DNA of 64,000 bases from Deinococcus hopiensis KR-140 (GTDB lineage Bacteria > Deinococcota > Deinococci > Deinococcales > Deinococcaceae). The notes beneath the pieces were generated by a model that was not told the origin of the DNA, made no database searches, and saw only the letters and a program-made list of their open reading frames with translations. This document shows, piece after piece, positions 50,247 to 59,318 of the stretch (position 1 is its first letter; each line of letters starts with the position of its first letter). Where the stretch lies: contig NZ_FWWU01000002.1 in the NCBI RefSeq assembly GCF_900176165.1, forward strand, positions 186,001 to 250,000, given 5' to 3'. The position numbers and the translations under genes were made by a program.

Positions 50247-50687
50247 CAGGAATGGGGTCTCGGCTCAGGACCCGGACATCGTTTCGGAGATTGGACCATT
50301 CCCGCTGACCCTGTCTGAAGCGCAGCGGTACGCGGAGGAGGTGAAGCGGCCAGCAGCGGTCACCACACTCCACGGTGGAATCGTGGGCATTCTGGATTAC
50401 AGGGCCCGGTAGCCGTACCCGAAGGTGTTTCTCGCATTGCTTCCCAGCCTGACCACGTGGGACGCTGCAGTTCGGCTGGGATTTGGAGGATTTAGCGGCT
50501 GCCCGGTCCCAGCCGAGCATGACGCCGTGCTCAGCGAGTGGCACTGCCGGTACGGTCTGCAGGTGATGAGCGTCACTGAGGACTGCCTGGAGATCGCGGT
50601 GAACCGCCACCCAGGAATGCAGCAGAAGTGCTGGTGCTGGCCTGTGAGGTGCTGAACGCGCCGGTGTGGTCTTTCTGGTGGGATTGA
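50247..50687 (+). pseudogene. DUF4253-domain protein, broken
   Basis: KVFLALLPSLTTWDAAVRLGF, GGFSGCPVPAEHDAVLSEWH and YGLQVMSVTEDCLEIAVNRHP match the core of DUF4253, and after one frameshift and an internal deletion the signature end APVWSFWWD appears before a TGA at 50685. An N-terminal piece (PFPLTLSEAQRYAEEVKR) is in the earlier frame. DUF4253 proteins are often linked with immunity or stress loci; function unknown. Confidence 0.55.
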
Positions 50688-50833
50688 AGAGCGGGAGCCG
50701 AGACTGGGGCTGCTGAGCAGGGCCAACATTGGGAGCTCAGAACAAGGCTGCCCACCCTGATGGGAAAGGGGCAGGAGGTTCAAGCAGTCCGACTTCCCAG
50801 GGTGGTCCATCTCCGAACTTCACCCCTCAACCA

Positions 50834-51217
50834 TAGCGATACCTTTGCGGGAAAAATGGTTCCCACTCCCACTTCTTCTGAGAGCAACCTGGCTGCACGT
50901 ATAGCGATACCTTTGCGGAATTCACCACGAGGACTCCAGGAAAAGGCGGTGGCATCGGAAAATACCGGGAATAAACCCATAGCGATACCTTTGCGGGAAG
51001 AAGGCGGAAAGTAGCGATACCTTTGCGGAATTCAGGAGCTGGCAGAGCGCGATACCTTTGCGGGAATAAGAGCAACAGCGTCCTACACGGCGGTTTACCC
51101 TGCCTGATTCAAATTTGGCGCTGAGCAGCCCTTGACGACACCTTTGTGGGAAAACCCCCTGCTTTTAGCGATACCTTTGCGGGAAAAAGGCAGAACATAG
51201 CGATACCTTTGCGGGGA
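50834..51217. other. Iteron array, plasmid replication origin
   Basis: Seven direct repeats of TAGCGATACCTTTGCGG (starts 50834, 50901, 50980, 51012, 51047, 51166, 51198; the one at 51047 differs in its first two bases) and one degenerate copy near 51134. All share one orientation. Spacing is 67, 79, 32, 35, then a gap holding the degenerate copy, then 32 bp. The cluster stops about 100 bp before repA, as in RepA/iteron plasmids. Confidence 0.9.
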
Positions 51218-51260
51218 AAAAGACAAAAACGTCGTCCAGGACACCAGGTGAAGGCCCCCT

Positions 51261-51305
51261 TGTTGTTGTTTTTCTTTATGTTTAAAACAAGATAAAACAA
51301 CAACA
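51261..51305. promoter_or_regulatory. AT-rich inverted repeat at the repA promoter
   Basis: TGTTGTTGTTTT (51261-51272) and AAAACAACAACA (51294-51305) are perfect 12-bp arms around an AT-rich 21-bp core. It is the most AT-rich patch nearby, suitable as a RepA autorepression operator or an unwinding element. The arms resemble no iteron. Confidence 0.6.
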
Positions 51306-51316
51306 GGAGCGGGGGC

Positions 51317-52714
51317 GTGCCCAAGAAGCCGAAAAATCCGAATCTTCACGACGAACTGAACTTCGCCCGGTTCGGCGTGATCAGCATGCATTCGCGCGTG
51401 GACCAGCGCGTCCCCTCCTGGCGCACCGAGTTCACCGTGAATGACCGGACCTTCCGCATCGAGGCAATCACACCCCAGGGGCGTCCACACGGGATTGACA
51501 CGGACACCCTCGTGGCACTGGAAACCCTCTTCGTGGCCAATGGCTGCCCGGGGGACAACTGGATTCACACGACGGCCTACGAAGTCCGGGAACTGATGGG
51601 CCTGGCGAACAATGGAGAGAACTACCACCGCCTTCGGCAAAGCATTCGCCGCCTGTACTTCACGAGCGTCATTGTCGGCCGCAAGTCCACCATCGCTGGA
51701 GCCCACAAGACCGCCTGGGACAATGTCGGCGTCCGGTTTTTCGAAGGGCTGCGGTACCGGGACAACGAGGATGACGGAGAGCTCAGTACCCTGGACAGCG
51801 AGGCAACGCTCTCCATTCGCCTCGGCGAGCAGCTGGCTGACAGTCTCCGTGCGGGGATCTCCCAGGTGCTGGACGGTCACCTGCTGCACCAACTGGAGCA
51901 GCCACCCGCGCGGGCCCTGTACCGAACGCTCCAGGCCCACCGCCGTCAGGATGACGGCACGCTCCTCAAGGAGCTGCATGTGCCGCTGCGGGAATGGCGT
52001 CACGCCACGGGCCTCACCACGGACCGCAGCGACTTGGTGCGCCGGGCACTGGAAGCGGCGCACGACGAACTGCTCGCCAACCAGTACCTGGAAGGGGCCG
52101 TCATCGAGGGGCGCGGGAAGAACGCCGTCGCGCGGTACACCTTCGCGGATGTGAACGCCCCAGACCCGGCCCTCGTCGTGCTGCTGCGTCAGGCGGGCGT
52201 AACGGTCGCGCGCGCGACGGTGCTCGCGGCGCGTCACGGCGACCGGGTGGAAGAAGCCCTGCGCTTTGTGGAATTCCGCAAAGGTGTCGCGGGCGGCGCG
52301 GTTCGTAATCCTGGGGGCCTTGTGGCGGATTTTCTGGAAAATCCCGCCAAGTACGAACTGCCTGCCGAATTCACCCAGGTAGAGGAGCGGCGTCAGGCAA
52401 GCCGGGCCCAGTCTGAGCAGTGGAAACTGAGGGCGGAACAGGAAGCGCAGGCGCAGGCGCAGGCCTACGCCGAACGCCTGGAGAGCGCCTCAACCTCACA
52501 ACAGTGGGAGGCGCAGCGCGCAACACTCCAACTGATGTTGAAAAAGCACCTCAACGCGCAGCAATGGAGTCAGCTGGAGGACTTGGCACAGCGGGGCGAG
52601 ATCAGCGCCCTGGAACTCAGCCGGACGCTGGTGGGGGCGGCCGCGGGCGCGTCCCTCCCCGAGGAGATTGACCGCCTCAAAAGGCGACTCAATCCTTTGC
52701 TGCCCCTCGAATAA
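51317..52714 (+). CDS. repA: RepA-type plasmid replication initiator
   Basis: 465 residues from GTG 51317, with GGAG 9 nt upstream. The N-terminal half carries winged-helix initiator segments (FGVISMHSRVDQRVPSWRTE, WIHTTAYEVRELMGLANN, NYHRLRQSIRRLYFTSVIVG) found in Deinococcus-type RepA proteins. A second DNA-binding part lies about 180-270 (LREWRHATGLTTDRSDLVRR), followed by a long Gln/Glu/Ala coiled coil (about 350-400). It should bind the upstream iterons and recruit the host replisome. No parA/parB genes are in view. Confidence 0.88.
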   Translation: MPKKPKNPNLHDELNFARFGVISMHSRVDQRVPSWRTEFTVNDRTFRIEAITPQGRPHGIDTDTLVALETLFVANGCPGDNWIHTTAYEVRELMGLANNGENYHRLRQSIRRLYFTSVIVGRKSTIAGAHKTAWDNVGVRFFEGLRYRDNEDDGELSTLDSEATLSIRLGEQLADSLRAGISQVLDGHLLHQLEQPPARALYRTLQAHRRQDDGTLLKELHVPLREWRHATGLTTDRSDLVRRALEAAHDELLANQYLEGAVIEGRGKNAVARYTFADVNAPDPALVVLLRQAGVTVARATVLAARHGDRVEEALRFVEFRKGVAGGAVRNPGGLVADFLENPAKYELPAEFTQVEERRQASRAQSEQWKLRAEQEAQAQAQAYAERLESASTSQQWEAQRATLQLMLKKHLNAQQWSQLEDLAQRGEISALELSRTLVGAAAGASLPEEIDRLKRRLNPLLPLE

Positions 52715-53470
52715 GCGTGTTCCCGGGTACTTCCGGCATGGACGGACGCAGCAGGTAAGGGAGACCCGCCCTCTCCCCTGCTCCTGCCTCCCCGGGTCAC
52801 TGAGTGCGGATGACCGGGGCCTCTCCTTCTCCCCGCTTCTGCCCTGGCGCCGTCCAGGGTACGGTGCTTTCCCCCACCTGTAGGACTTGACTTGGACGGC
52901 ACCCGCTCCCCGGACAATGGACGGCAAAGCCGAAATGTGGAGGTGCCCTTTCCCCTGACATGTCAGCTTCTGCCCCCGCGGCGAACGGTCTTCTGCTGCT
53001 GGCCCATGGACGGAGGGCCACGGACCTGGCCCCTCCTTTCCTGGTTCACCCACCTTCTCGCGGGAGTCCAGACGCGCATACGCGTCAATTGGGCGGCTGT
53101 CCCTCCGCGCTGGAGCGCATGCGCTCCGAAGCCAACCCTCGACCCCGCGGCGAGGTCGCCCAACCCACGGCACTTCCGGGCCCGCGCAACACCTGGGGAT
53201 CAAAGCTCAGGAACAGCGCCGCCCAGCGTTGGCCACCACGTCTACCAGGCCTCCGCTCGCAAGACCGGCCGCTACTCTGCAATGACTGTCGAGAGCCAGT
53301 CGTCCTCCGCGGCGCCCATGTAGAGCCGCATACAGCAGCCTACAGGAAGGTAAAGACCGCAAAAGACCCATATCTGCGCCGTAGCGGTTCTTCCTGAGCC
53401 CTCACGAGACGGGAGAGGAACTCATCCGAGGCGGCTTACCCTGGACGGGCAAGGAGAACGGCTTCGATGG
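52715..53470. other. 756-bp gap after repA
   Basis: GC-rich, Pro/Arg-biased frames in all directions; no gene, repeat array or RNA recognised. Plausible space for origin-associated control but nothing seen. Confidence 0.4.
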
Positions 53471-53570
53471 GGTGATTCACAGTTACCGTTTAGGTTGGCG
53501 ACGCGTCCACTCTGTTCGCTGCGCACGCCCAGTGCGTCTCTCACCCACCTCTTTCGCGGAACGGGTGAAT

Positions 53571-53918
53571 ATGCCTTCTCCCAAGGGGGGCGGCAGCGCG
53601 TCCTTGATTCGGATGTGCGGCGCTGAAGCGGCACGCATGACGCAGGAGCTAACAGCCCAGGGAAGAAGGCTGAACACGGATGTACGGTGGGTCAAGGTGT
53701 ACCGCGTGCGCCGGTGGCAATCTGCCTTCCACAACAGCATCTACCACCTTCGGGCGCAGGGGTTCAAACAGGACACCTACCGGAAGTTCAGGCGGCAAGG
53801 GTGGGACAACGCCGAGACGCTCGTGTACACGAACAGCGCTGGCAGGTACGTGGGCATGATCTCCAGGGGGACTTCCGCGGACGGGGCCTCCTTCATTTTT
53901 GCCCTGTACGGCAATTGA
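53571..53918 (+). CDS. Hypothetical protein, N-terminus uncertain
   Basis: The C-terminal 95 residues look genuine: ASLIRMCGAEAARMTQELTA, RWQSAFHNSIYHLRAQGFKQ, GWDNAETLVYTNSAGRYVGM, GTSADGASFIFALYGN. ATG 53571 and ATG 53472 are both possible; neither gives the signal peptide that this kind of small beta protein often has, so the 5' end may have been altered by a frameshift. No family named. Confidence 0.5.
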   Translation: MPSPKGGGSASLIRMCGAEAARMTQELTAQGRRLNTDVRWVKVYRVRRWQSAFHNSIYHLRAQGFKQDTYRKFRRQGWDNAETLVYTNSAGRYVGMISRGTSADGASFIFALYGN

Positions 53919-53993
53919 AGGGCAGGCCTCCGCCTCTAAAGACGTCAAGAGCTGACGGGAATGCACGTTAAGGTTGATGCAGAGGTGAAAGAG

Positions 53994-54479
53994 ATGACGA
54001 AACTGGCCGTTGCTTCCGCTCCCGTCATGACGACCGAAGGATTCCTGCAGCACTGGCTAGGCCACCGCGCCCTGACGCGCCGCGTCATTGCGGCTTTTCC
54101 AGAAGACCAGCTGTTCACCTTCACGGCCGCACCTCCCATGCGCACCTTCGGCGAGTTGGGCGGTGAGCTGCACTTCGTGAGTGAAATGACCCTCGTCGGC
54201 CTGCTGACTGGGGAATGGCCAGAACCCGACTGGTCGGCGGCACCCAAGGACAAAGCGTCCCTGCTGGAAGCGTGGGACGCGCTAAGCGCGCGTATAGAGC
54301 AAGACTTTGCCAAGGTGGACCCGGCTGTCTTTGGCACAGTGTCCTCATTGCCCTGGGGTCAGATGCCCGCCTGGGTGGCGGCCATTTATGCGGTGGACAA
54401 TGAAATTCACCACCGTGGGCAGGGGTACGTGTATCTGCGGAGTCTAGGAATTGAGCCTCCTGCTTTTTACGAGCGCTGA
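53994..54479 (+). CDS. DinB-family protein
   Basis: 161 residues from ATG 53994, 7 nt after GAGGTG; ATG 53961 is a less likely start. Four-helix DinB fold: FLQHWLGHRALTRRVIAAFPED, ELHFVSEMTLVGLLTG, AIYAVDNEIHHRGQGYVYLRSLG. Three His (HW or HF positions and HH near the C-terminus) fit the metal site of DinB/YfiT enzymes, which include thiol-dependent transferases. DinB proteins are strongly expanded in Deinococcus. Monocistronic. Confidence 0.86.
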   Translation: MTKLAVASAPVMTTEGFLQHWLGHRALTRRVIAAFPEDQLFTFTAAPPMRTFGELGGELHFVSEMTLVGLLTGEWPEPDWSAAPKDKASLLEAWDALSARIEQDFAKVDPAVFGTVSSLPWGQMPAWVAAIYAVDNEIHHRGQGYVYLRSLGIEPPAFYER

Positions 54480-54483
54480 CCGT

Positions 54484-54669
54484 TCAGATCGGGCGCAGAC
54501 CCCTCCCCAGCGGACGGCCCCCACTCAGCCCAGGGTTCGGCCTGCGCTGGGTGGTGACCTCTGCATAAGCCCTCATGGCGGCTGACACCTGCCCGCTGCG
54601 GACCTCGTCCTCCACGCGCTGCTTACAGCAGGTCCCGCACCCGGTGCATGTCGTTGACTTCGCGTGCAT
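54484..54669 (-). CDS. Possible Cys-rich small protein
   Basis: 61 residues starting MHAKSTTCTGCGTCCKQRVE: a CxxCxxCC cluster that could bind zinc or an Fe-S cluster, followed by a polar tail. AAGG lies about 10 nt before the ATG. An upstream hairpin (54692-54713) would isolate its transcript. Coding status is not certain. Confidence 0.35.
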   Translation of the reverse strand: MHAKSTTCTGCGTCCKQRVEDEVRSGQVSAAMRAYAEVTTQRRPNPGLSGGRPLGRGLRPI

Positions 54670-54691
54670 TTGACACTACCTTGGAGAAATC

Positions 54692-54713
54692 AAGGCGGCC
54701 TCCGGGCCGCCTT
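54692..54713. terminator. 9-bp GC hairpin
   Basis: AAGGCGGCC (54692-54700) pairs with GGCCGCCTT (54705-54713), loop TCCG. Could terminate transcription from either side; on the plus strand a T-rich tract follows. Confidence 0.5.
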
Positions 54714-54929
54714 CTCCTTTGGCTTTTCAAGGTGAAGGAATGCCCGGCGAATCTTCTTGGACGGAGCGGTCCCACTGGAAGGCGGAACTTCCGCGTCATG
54801 CGCCTTATGGGCCGAGCTCCACGGCGACTGGCTCGGCGAACACGGCTTTGCTGGGGTGTGAAGCGGACGTGGTGAGTCGAGCATCCCAGGCCCTACACCC
54901 GCGTGAACAGAGGCGGGACACCCTCCCGT

Positions 54930-55121
54930 TCCCCCATTCAGGTTCATCAGGCCACTCACGCCTATCCCCTCCAGACGCACCGCTCGCCCATCAATCCGTT
55001 CAAATCTGAGCAGGTGCCGGACCACCCGTTCCAACTGCTCTGCCGACTGCGCCGGGGCCGGGAGATGGAGGTAGCGACTGGCGAAGTCGCTGAACTTGAC
55101 CTTCACCACCCAGTCGGGCAC
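54930..55121 (-). pseudogene. DNA polymerase IV little-finger fragment
   Basis: VVKVKFSDFASRYLHLPAPA, EQLERVVRHLLRFERIDGRA and VRLEGIGVSGL match the little-finger (PAD) domain at the C-terminus of Y-family polymerase IV (LKVRFxDF, then GRxVRLLGVxVSGL). The palm and finger domains with the catalytic acidic residues are absent; a TAA lies a few codons upstream in frame. After GLMNL the frame turns into low-complexity sequence. Confidence 0.45.
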
Positions 55122-55288
55122 TTCATGTTCATTGGTCTCCTGCCCGCGCGCTTAGCCAGAACAGGCAACTGGGGCGTTGGCGCGTAAGAAAGGACGCTTA
55201 ATCCATGGGGAGGCGTAAGAATTTCGGAACACCACAACTGGTTTTCTAAGTGTGCAGAGGGAGACACAGTCCCCCGCTGGGGGTCCCC

Positions 55289-56542
55289 GTGAACACTGTG
55301 CTCAGCCAACTTCCCACCAACACCGCCATAGTCGGAACTGTGTGGGCCACCGCTACCCTGGTGTCGGCCCTCAGTCTGGGCATTGCCTGGCTCAGGCCGT
55401 CCTATCCAGGCTGGCGTGGTTGGGCCGTCGGGCATAGTGCGCTGGTCCTCGGCCTGCTGGTGGGAACGCTCCGCACACCCGAAACGTTGCTGGCGTCGAT
55501 TCTGGTGGGAAACGGCCTGGTCATGATAGGAACTGGCCTGTTCGTCAACGCGTTCCAGCGCTTCAGCGGTCAAGTGCTTCGCAGAAGAGCGCTGCTTCTC
55601 CACGTCGGCGTTGTCCTGAGTCTGCTGCTCGCCCTGTTCGTCCTGACGGTGCCTTTCGACGACCTCACGGCGCGCTTCCTGCTGGCCACCGGATACCTGG
55701 GTGTCATGGCGCTGACATTGCTGCAATTGGTCGTGCATCAGGCCAGGGTTCAGCCTGCGCTGAAGGGCGCGTACAGGTTGAATCTGGGCATCTTGATTGT
55801 GGTGCACGCGTTGGGCTTGCCCAGGCTGCTGATGCTGGCACCTGGCACCCATCCGGAAACGGCCTACGCGCTGAATGTCCCGAATGTCCTGATGTACCTC
55901 TCCGTTCTGCTGCTCTCGGTGGGCGGCACCTTCGCCTTCTGGGTGCTCCACGCCGACCGACGCCGTGAGGAAGTGCAGACGCTGCAGGGAGAGCTGGAAA
56001 CGCTGGTCTACTTCGATCCGCTGACCTCCGTGCTCAACCGCCGAGGCTTGTGGCGCGCCCACAGTGTGTGGGCTCGGCAGGAGGGCAAGGCGGAGGCCAC
56101 CCTGCTCGTCTTTGACATCGACCACTTCAAAAGCATCAATGACCAGAAGGGTCACGCGGTGGGCGACGAGTACCTGAAGGGGCTGAGCGCCGTCCTGAGG
56201 GAGGTGGCCACCCGCGAGGACCTGGTGAGCCGAACAGGTGGAGACGAATTCGTGCTGCTCCTGACCGGGCACGAAGCGCAGGTGGAGCGGCAGCTCAATG
56301 TGCTGACCTCCCGCCTGTATGCGGGCTGGGGCGAAACCCTGGGCTTCACGGTCAGCTTTGGAGGCACGCAGGTGGAGCAGGCCGAGCCGCTGGACGTGGC
56401 CATGAACCGGGCAGACGACATGATGTACGCAAAAAAAGCAGCCGGGAAGGCGCTGCGCCTGGCAGCGACCGGAGAGCAGCGTCCTGAGGGCACCCATGAA
56501 ACGCGCACCCGCAGGCCTGCCGCACGGAGCGCTCCCAGATAA
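55289..56542 (+). CDS. Membrane diguanylate cyclase 1 (GGDEF)
   Basis: 417 residues from GTG 55289, 5 nt after GGGGG. Six to seven TM helices (about 10-230) form a sensor without known family, then a GGDEF domain with YFDPLTSVLNRRG, VFDIDHFKSINDQKGHAVGD and the active-site GGDEF at 317-321. No RxxD inhibitory site five residues before it. It should make cyclic-di-GMP in response to a membrane or redox signal. The C-terminal 30 residues are basic and disordered. Confidence 0.9.
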   Translation: MNTVLSQLPTNTAIVGTVWATATLVSALSLGIAWLRPSYPGWRGWAVGHSALVLGLLVGTLRTPETLLASILVGNGLVMIGTGLFVNAFQRFSGQVLRRRALLLHVGVVLSLLLALFVLTVPFDDLTARFLLATGYLGVMALTLLQLVVHQARVQPALKGAYRLNLGILIVVHALGLPRLLMLAPGTHPETAYALNVPNVLMYLSVLLLSVGGTFAFWVLHADRRREEVQTLQGELETLVYFDPLTSVLNRRGLWRAHSVWARQEGKAEATLLVFDIDHFKSINDQKGHAVGDEYLKGLSAVLREVATREDLVSRTGGDEFVLLLTGHEAQVERQLNVLTSRLYAGWGETLGFTVSFGGTQVEQAEPLDVAMNRADDMMYAKKAAGKALRLAATGEQRPEGTHETRTRRPAARSAPR

Positions 56543-56958
56543 CCCAGCTGGTGTGCATCCGGACAACAGGGGAACCTGGAGAAGCGTGGAGGTGGCTTCG
56601 CGCCTCACGGAGCAGGGCGCGTGGGGCGGGGTCCTTCTGGTCGCGGTACTCGCGCGGTGGGCGCTCTTTGGCGCGGTTCGGCATGGGCGCCTCCTCCCGG
56701 CGCTGTGAGGCCTGTTGCTGCTGAAGGCGGGCGCGCCGGCTCATGAGCGGCCTTTGGGCAATACCCCCTGTGGCCGGGAGGCGAGGGTCATCGGTGCTGG
56801 TTCTTGTGGAGAAGGTCTGGCGGAAGGATCCGCAGCGGCACCTCCCGAAGAGCGCGTGTGCTGGGGGCGTTGCCCTGAAGAAAGCTTCTGGATTCGACCA
56901 AGATGCCTTGTGAACCGGACGAGGTGGTTAGGGCCGCTATGCCTTAACGTTAAGCGGC
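56543..56958. other. 416-bp gap between the two cyclase genes
   Basis: No gene supported. The right end contains the dyad described at 56933. Confidence 0.4.
56933..56958. promoter_or_regulatory. Dyad touching the start of cyclase 2
   Basis: GCCGCT (56933-56938) pairs with AGCGGC (56953-56958) and encloses the perfect palindrome TTAACGTTAA (56944-56953). It ends at the base before the ATG, so it could be an operator or block the ribosome site. Confidence 0.5.
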
Positions 56959-57969
56959 ATGTCAAGGCGCCGTTCTGCCCCGTTTGAACCGCTCTGGGAG
57001 CGGCGCAACGTGGTGTTGCTGACCACGGCCCTGGCCTTGGGTTACGGATTCTTCGCAACCATCGCTTTTAAAGAGAACGCTCCCGTGCGGGGTGAGCTGG
57101 CGCTGGGCGCGGCCGGGCTGAGCGCGCTGCTGTCGGTACTCGGCTGGCGGCAACTGCGCCTGACCGTGCTGTACCCCTTGATCCTGTGCCTGATCACCGG
57201 GTTGGTCTGGACGACGCTGGTGGTGCTGTCCTTGAGGGCGCAGCCCATCCCCTCCAGCGTGCTGTCCAGCTGTGGGCTGGTGCTGGGGCTGGCCCTGACC
57301 TGGTACCCCTTGCGGGTTGCGCTGCGCTGGGCGCTGGCCGTTTGTCTGCCAGTCGCGGTGGCGGGTTTCTGGGCCTCCTACGCGGATCCACCGGCCCTGG
57401 TGGTCGGCGGCATGTTGCTGCTGCTGATCGTGTACATCACGCAATACAACCACGAGTTGATCCGCGAGCGAGCGACGCGCCAGCACCTGGAGACGCTGGT
57501 GATTCGGGACCCACTGACTGGGCTGTACAACCGCCGGGTGCCGCAGGAACAGTTGACGCAACTGCTGGGCCAGAAGGGAAGACCTGAAGATGTGGCGGTC
57601 GTGCTGCTGGATCTGGACCGCTTCAAGAGCATCAACGACACCTTCGGACACCGGAGAGGAGACGAAGTCCTGGTCACTGTCTCGTCGGTGCTGAGTCAGC
57701 AGTTTCCGGCGGGCACCCTGCTGTGCCGCTGGGGAGGTGAGGAGTTTCTGATTATTCTGTACGGTCACGCGGTGGACCAGGCGCGGGCAGCGGTCGAGCA
57801 GGTGCTGGAGGCGGTGCGCCGGCGAACAGACCTGGATGGCCTCACCTTCAGCGCAGGAGGCGCGATGTTGACGGAGACGCTGGACCTCCAGGACTTGATC
57901 GCGTTGGCAGACAGCCGGCTGTATGCGGCCAAGGCTGCCGGCCGAGACCAGGCCTGCTGGGCGACCTGA
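56959..57969 (+). CDS. Membrane diguanylate cyclase 2 (GGEEF)
   Basis: 336 residues. About six TM helices (20-160), a short coiled linker (LIRERATRQHLETL), then GGDEF domain with IRDPLTGLYNRRV, LLDLDRFKSINDTFGHRRGD and active-site GGEEF at 259-263 (a permitted variant). No inhibitory RxxD site before it. Membrane parts of the two neighbouring cyclases are not obviously similar, so they may sense different cues. Start ATG directly follows a dyad. Confidence 0.9.
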   Translation: MSRRRSAPFEPLWERRNVVLLTTALALGYGFFATIAFKENAPVRGELALGAAGLSALLSVLGWRQLRLTVLYPLILCLITGLVWTTLVVLSLRAQPIPSSVLSSCGLVLGLALTWYPLRVALRWALAVCLPVAVAGFWASYADPPALVVGGMLLLLIVYITQYNHELIRERATRQHLETLVIRDPLTGLYNRRVPQEQLTQLLGQKGRPEDVAVVLLDLDRFKSINDTFGHRRGDEVLVTVSSVLSQQFPAGTLLCRWGGEEFLIILYGHAVDQARAAVEQVLEAVRRRTDLDGLTFSAGGAMLTETLDLQDLIALADSRLYAAKAAGRDQACWAT

Positions 57970-58456
57970 ACGGCGGATGTCGGTGAGTGCCCTCGCCGTT
58001 CCAAACCCCGAGGAGAGGGTCACGACAGACCTTCAGGCAGCGTGTGCGGGAAGGTCTCAGCTGCACCACGATGTGGGGGCGTGCTGCTTGAGACGGGTCC
58101 GGCGCTTTCTCCTGGACCTCCTCGCGGAGCGGGACAGGACCTGTTCGGGCGCGCGGCTGACGTGGGCGTGCAGGCCGTACAGGTCCCGCAGCTCGGCGTG
58201 GCGCTCCACCTGGCCCTGTCCCGGAGCGGCCCCGTCGCCATCTTGACCTCCACCTGGAGACCCGCGCGACCGGCACTGCTGCGCTTTGGCCGTGGCGTGG
58301 CGGCGTCAGGGATGCCCTGCCAAGCGGGAAACGCACCTTCCGGCTGTCATGAGGCCACGCTTCGCCTGGTCCTTCCGGCGGATGATCGCCGGTGTCCCGT
58401 CAGGGTGAAGAGAGACGGGGACAGACAACATGACGTTGTAAGGGATGGGAGCTGAA
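57970..58456. other. 487-bp gap
   Basis: Arg/Pro-rich frames only; no family, RNA or repeat recognised. Confidence 0.4.
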
Positions 58457-58885
58457 ATGAAGGGCATGGAAAAGCAGCATTCGTTCAGCTTCTGCCCGGG
58501 TCACGCGCAATTCGTTGTGTACGATGTTCAGGCTGAGTACGACGTAAACCAGGACCCGTTGTGGGGTCGACCCGACGAAAGGGAAGCGGCTCTGAGCAGC
58601 CGGTTGACTGAGCTTGCGATTGGCCTCCTGGACGATCAGGACGTCACTGTCGTTCTGGAAGTTGGCTTACAGCGGCCGTCTCCGCCGGAAGGGACCTGGG
58701 CTGTACAGGCGCAGGCCACCCTGTCCGTGCCGTCCGGCATGTTGGGCATTCGGGATGTCGTGGCGGATGGGCCCGCATTTGTGGCGCAGGTGCCGCCTGG
58801 ACTGTTGAATGTGGGGATCTCCGGGCGCTTGTCCGCTGAAGAGCATTTGTTTCTGTTGCGAGTCTGGCCCGTCAACACCGACTGA
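58457..58885 (+). CDS. Uncharacterised 142-aa protein
   Basis: ATG 58457 is preceded by GGGAG at 5 nt, better than ATG 58445. Acidic, beta-rich, no signal peptide or TM: HSFSFCPGHAQFVVYDVQAE, VVLEVGLQRPSPPEGTWAVQ, GISGRLSAEEHLFLLRVWPV. The alternating strand pattern suggests a small beta-sandwich, perhaps of the competence- or immunity-type cytoplasmic proteins, but I cannot name a family. Confidence 0.65.
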   Translation: MKGMEKQHSFSFCPGHAQFVVYDVQAEYDVNQDPLWGRPDEREAALSSRLTELAIGLLDDQDVTVVLEVGLQRPSPPEGTWAVQAQATLSVPSGMLGIRDVVADGPAFVAQVPPGLLNVGISGRLSAEEHLFLLRVWPVNTD

Positions 58886-58999
58886 AGTGCTTGTCCTGGT
58901 GTGGGTGTCCCAGCAACGGTCACCCTCACCAGGACAGGCACAGAGAAGCTGTGGGCCGTGCCCAGGTCAAGGACAACCTGGGCACAGAGGCCTGTTCTC

Positions 59000-59318
59000 T
59001 ACCGCTGGAAGGAGGGCCTATGCCCCACCACCGCTGAATTGTCAGCCTGGGTGCCGATGATGCGGATGACAGCCACGAATGCGCTTCGCTCTTCCACTGG
59101 GCTCCCCCCAGATGCTGGACAACCCACAGGAAGTTTCCCAGGAACCCGGGCGGCCTAGAGGTAGGGCCTGACCCATTTGAACCGAGCAGCCGGAGCCGGG
59201 TCAACTGCATGACCCGGAATGCCTCGCTCCGGCGGTGGTCGAAGTCGAGGTAAAAACCCAGACGCCGCCCATAGAAACCTTTGGCTGCATCAATACCTGT
59301 GGCGGGAATCTGAATCAC
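59000..59318 (-). pseudogene. VOC (glyoxalase-like) protein, decayed
   Basis: Opens MIQIPATGIDAAKGFYGRRL and GFYLDFDHRRSEAFRVMQLT, the first beta-alpha-beta-beta module of vicinal-oxygen-chelate enzymes. GNFLWVVQHLG, the second module strand, follows, and beyond it the frame shifts with only faint matches. Metal-binding His of module 2 cannot be traced. Confidence 0.5.

Noticed and set aside
50834..51217. Regularly recurring 17-mer considered as a CRISPR array
   Set aside because: Repeats are too short, spacing is uneven, spacers are not uniform, and the array abuts repA: it is an iteron origin.
51317..54479. A parA/parB partition pair near repA
   Set aside because: No Walker-type ParA motif or ParB HTH is present in this interval on either strand; partition genes must be outside the window.
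55103..56608. 501-codon minus-strand frame opposite cyclase 1
   Set aside because: Antisense of the GGDEF gene, low complexity, rich in His and Gln; not credible as a protein.
56962..58023. 353-codon minus-strand frame opposite cyclase 2
   Set aside because: Gln/Arg-rich antisense shadow of a gene with an intact GGEEF site.
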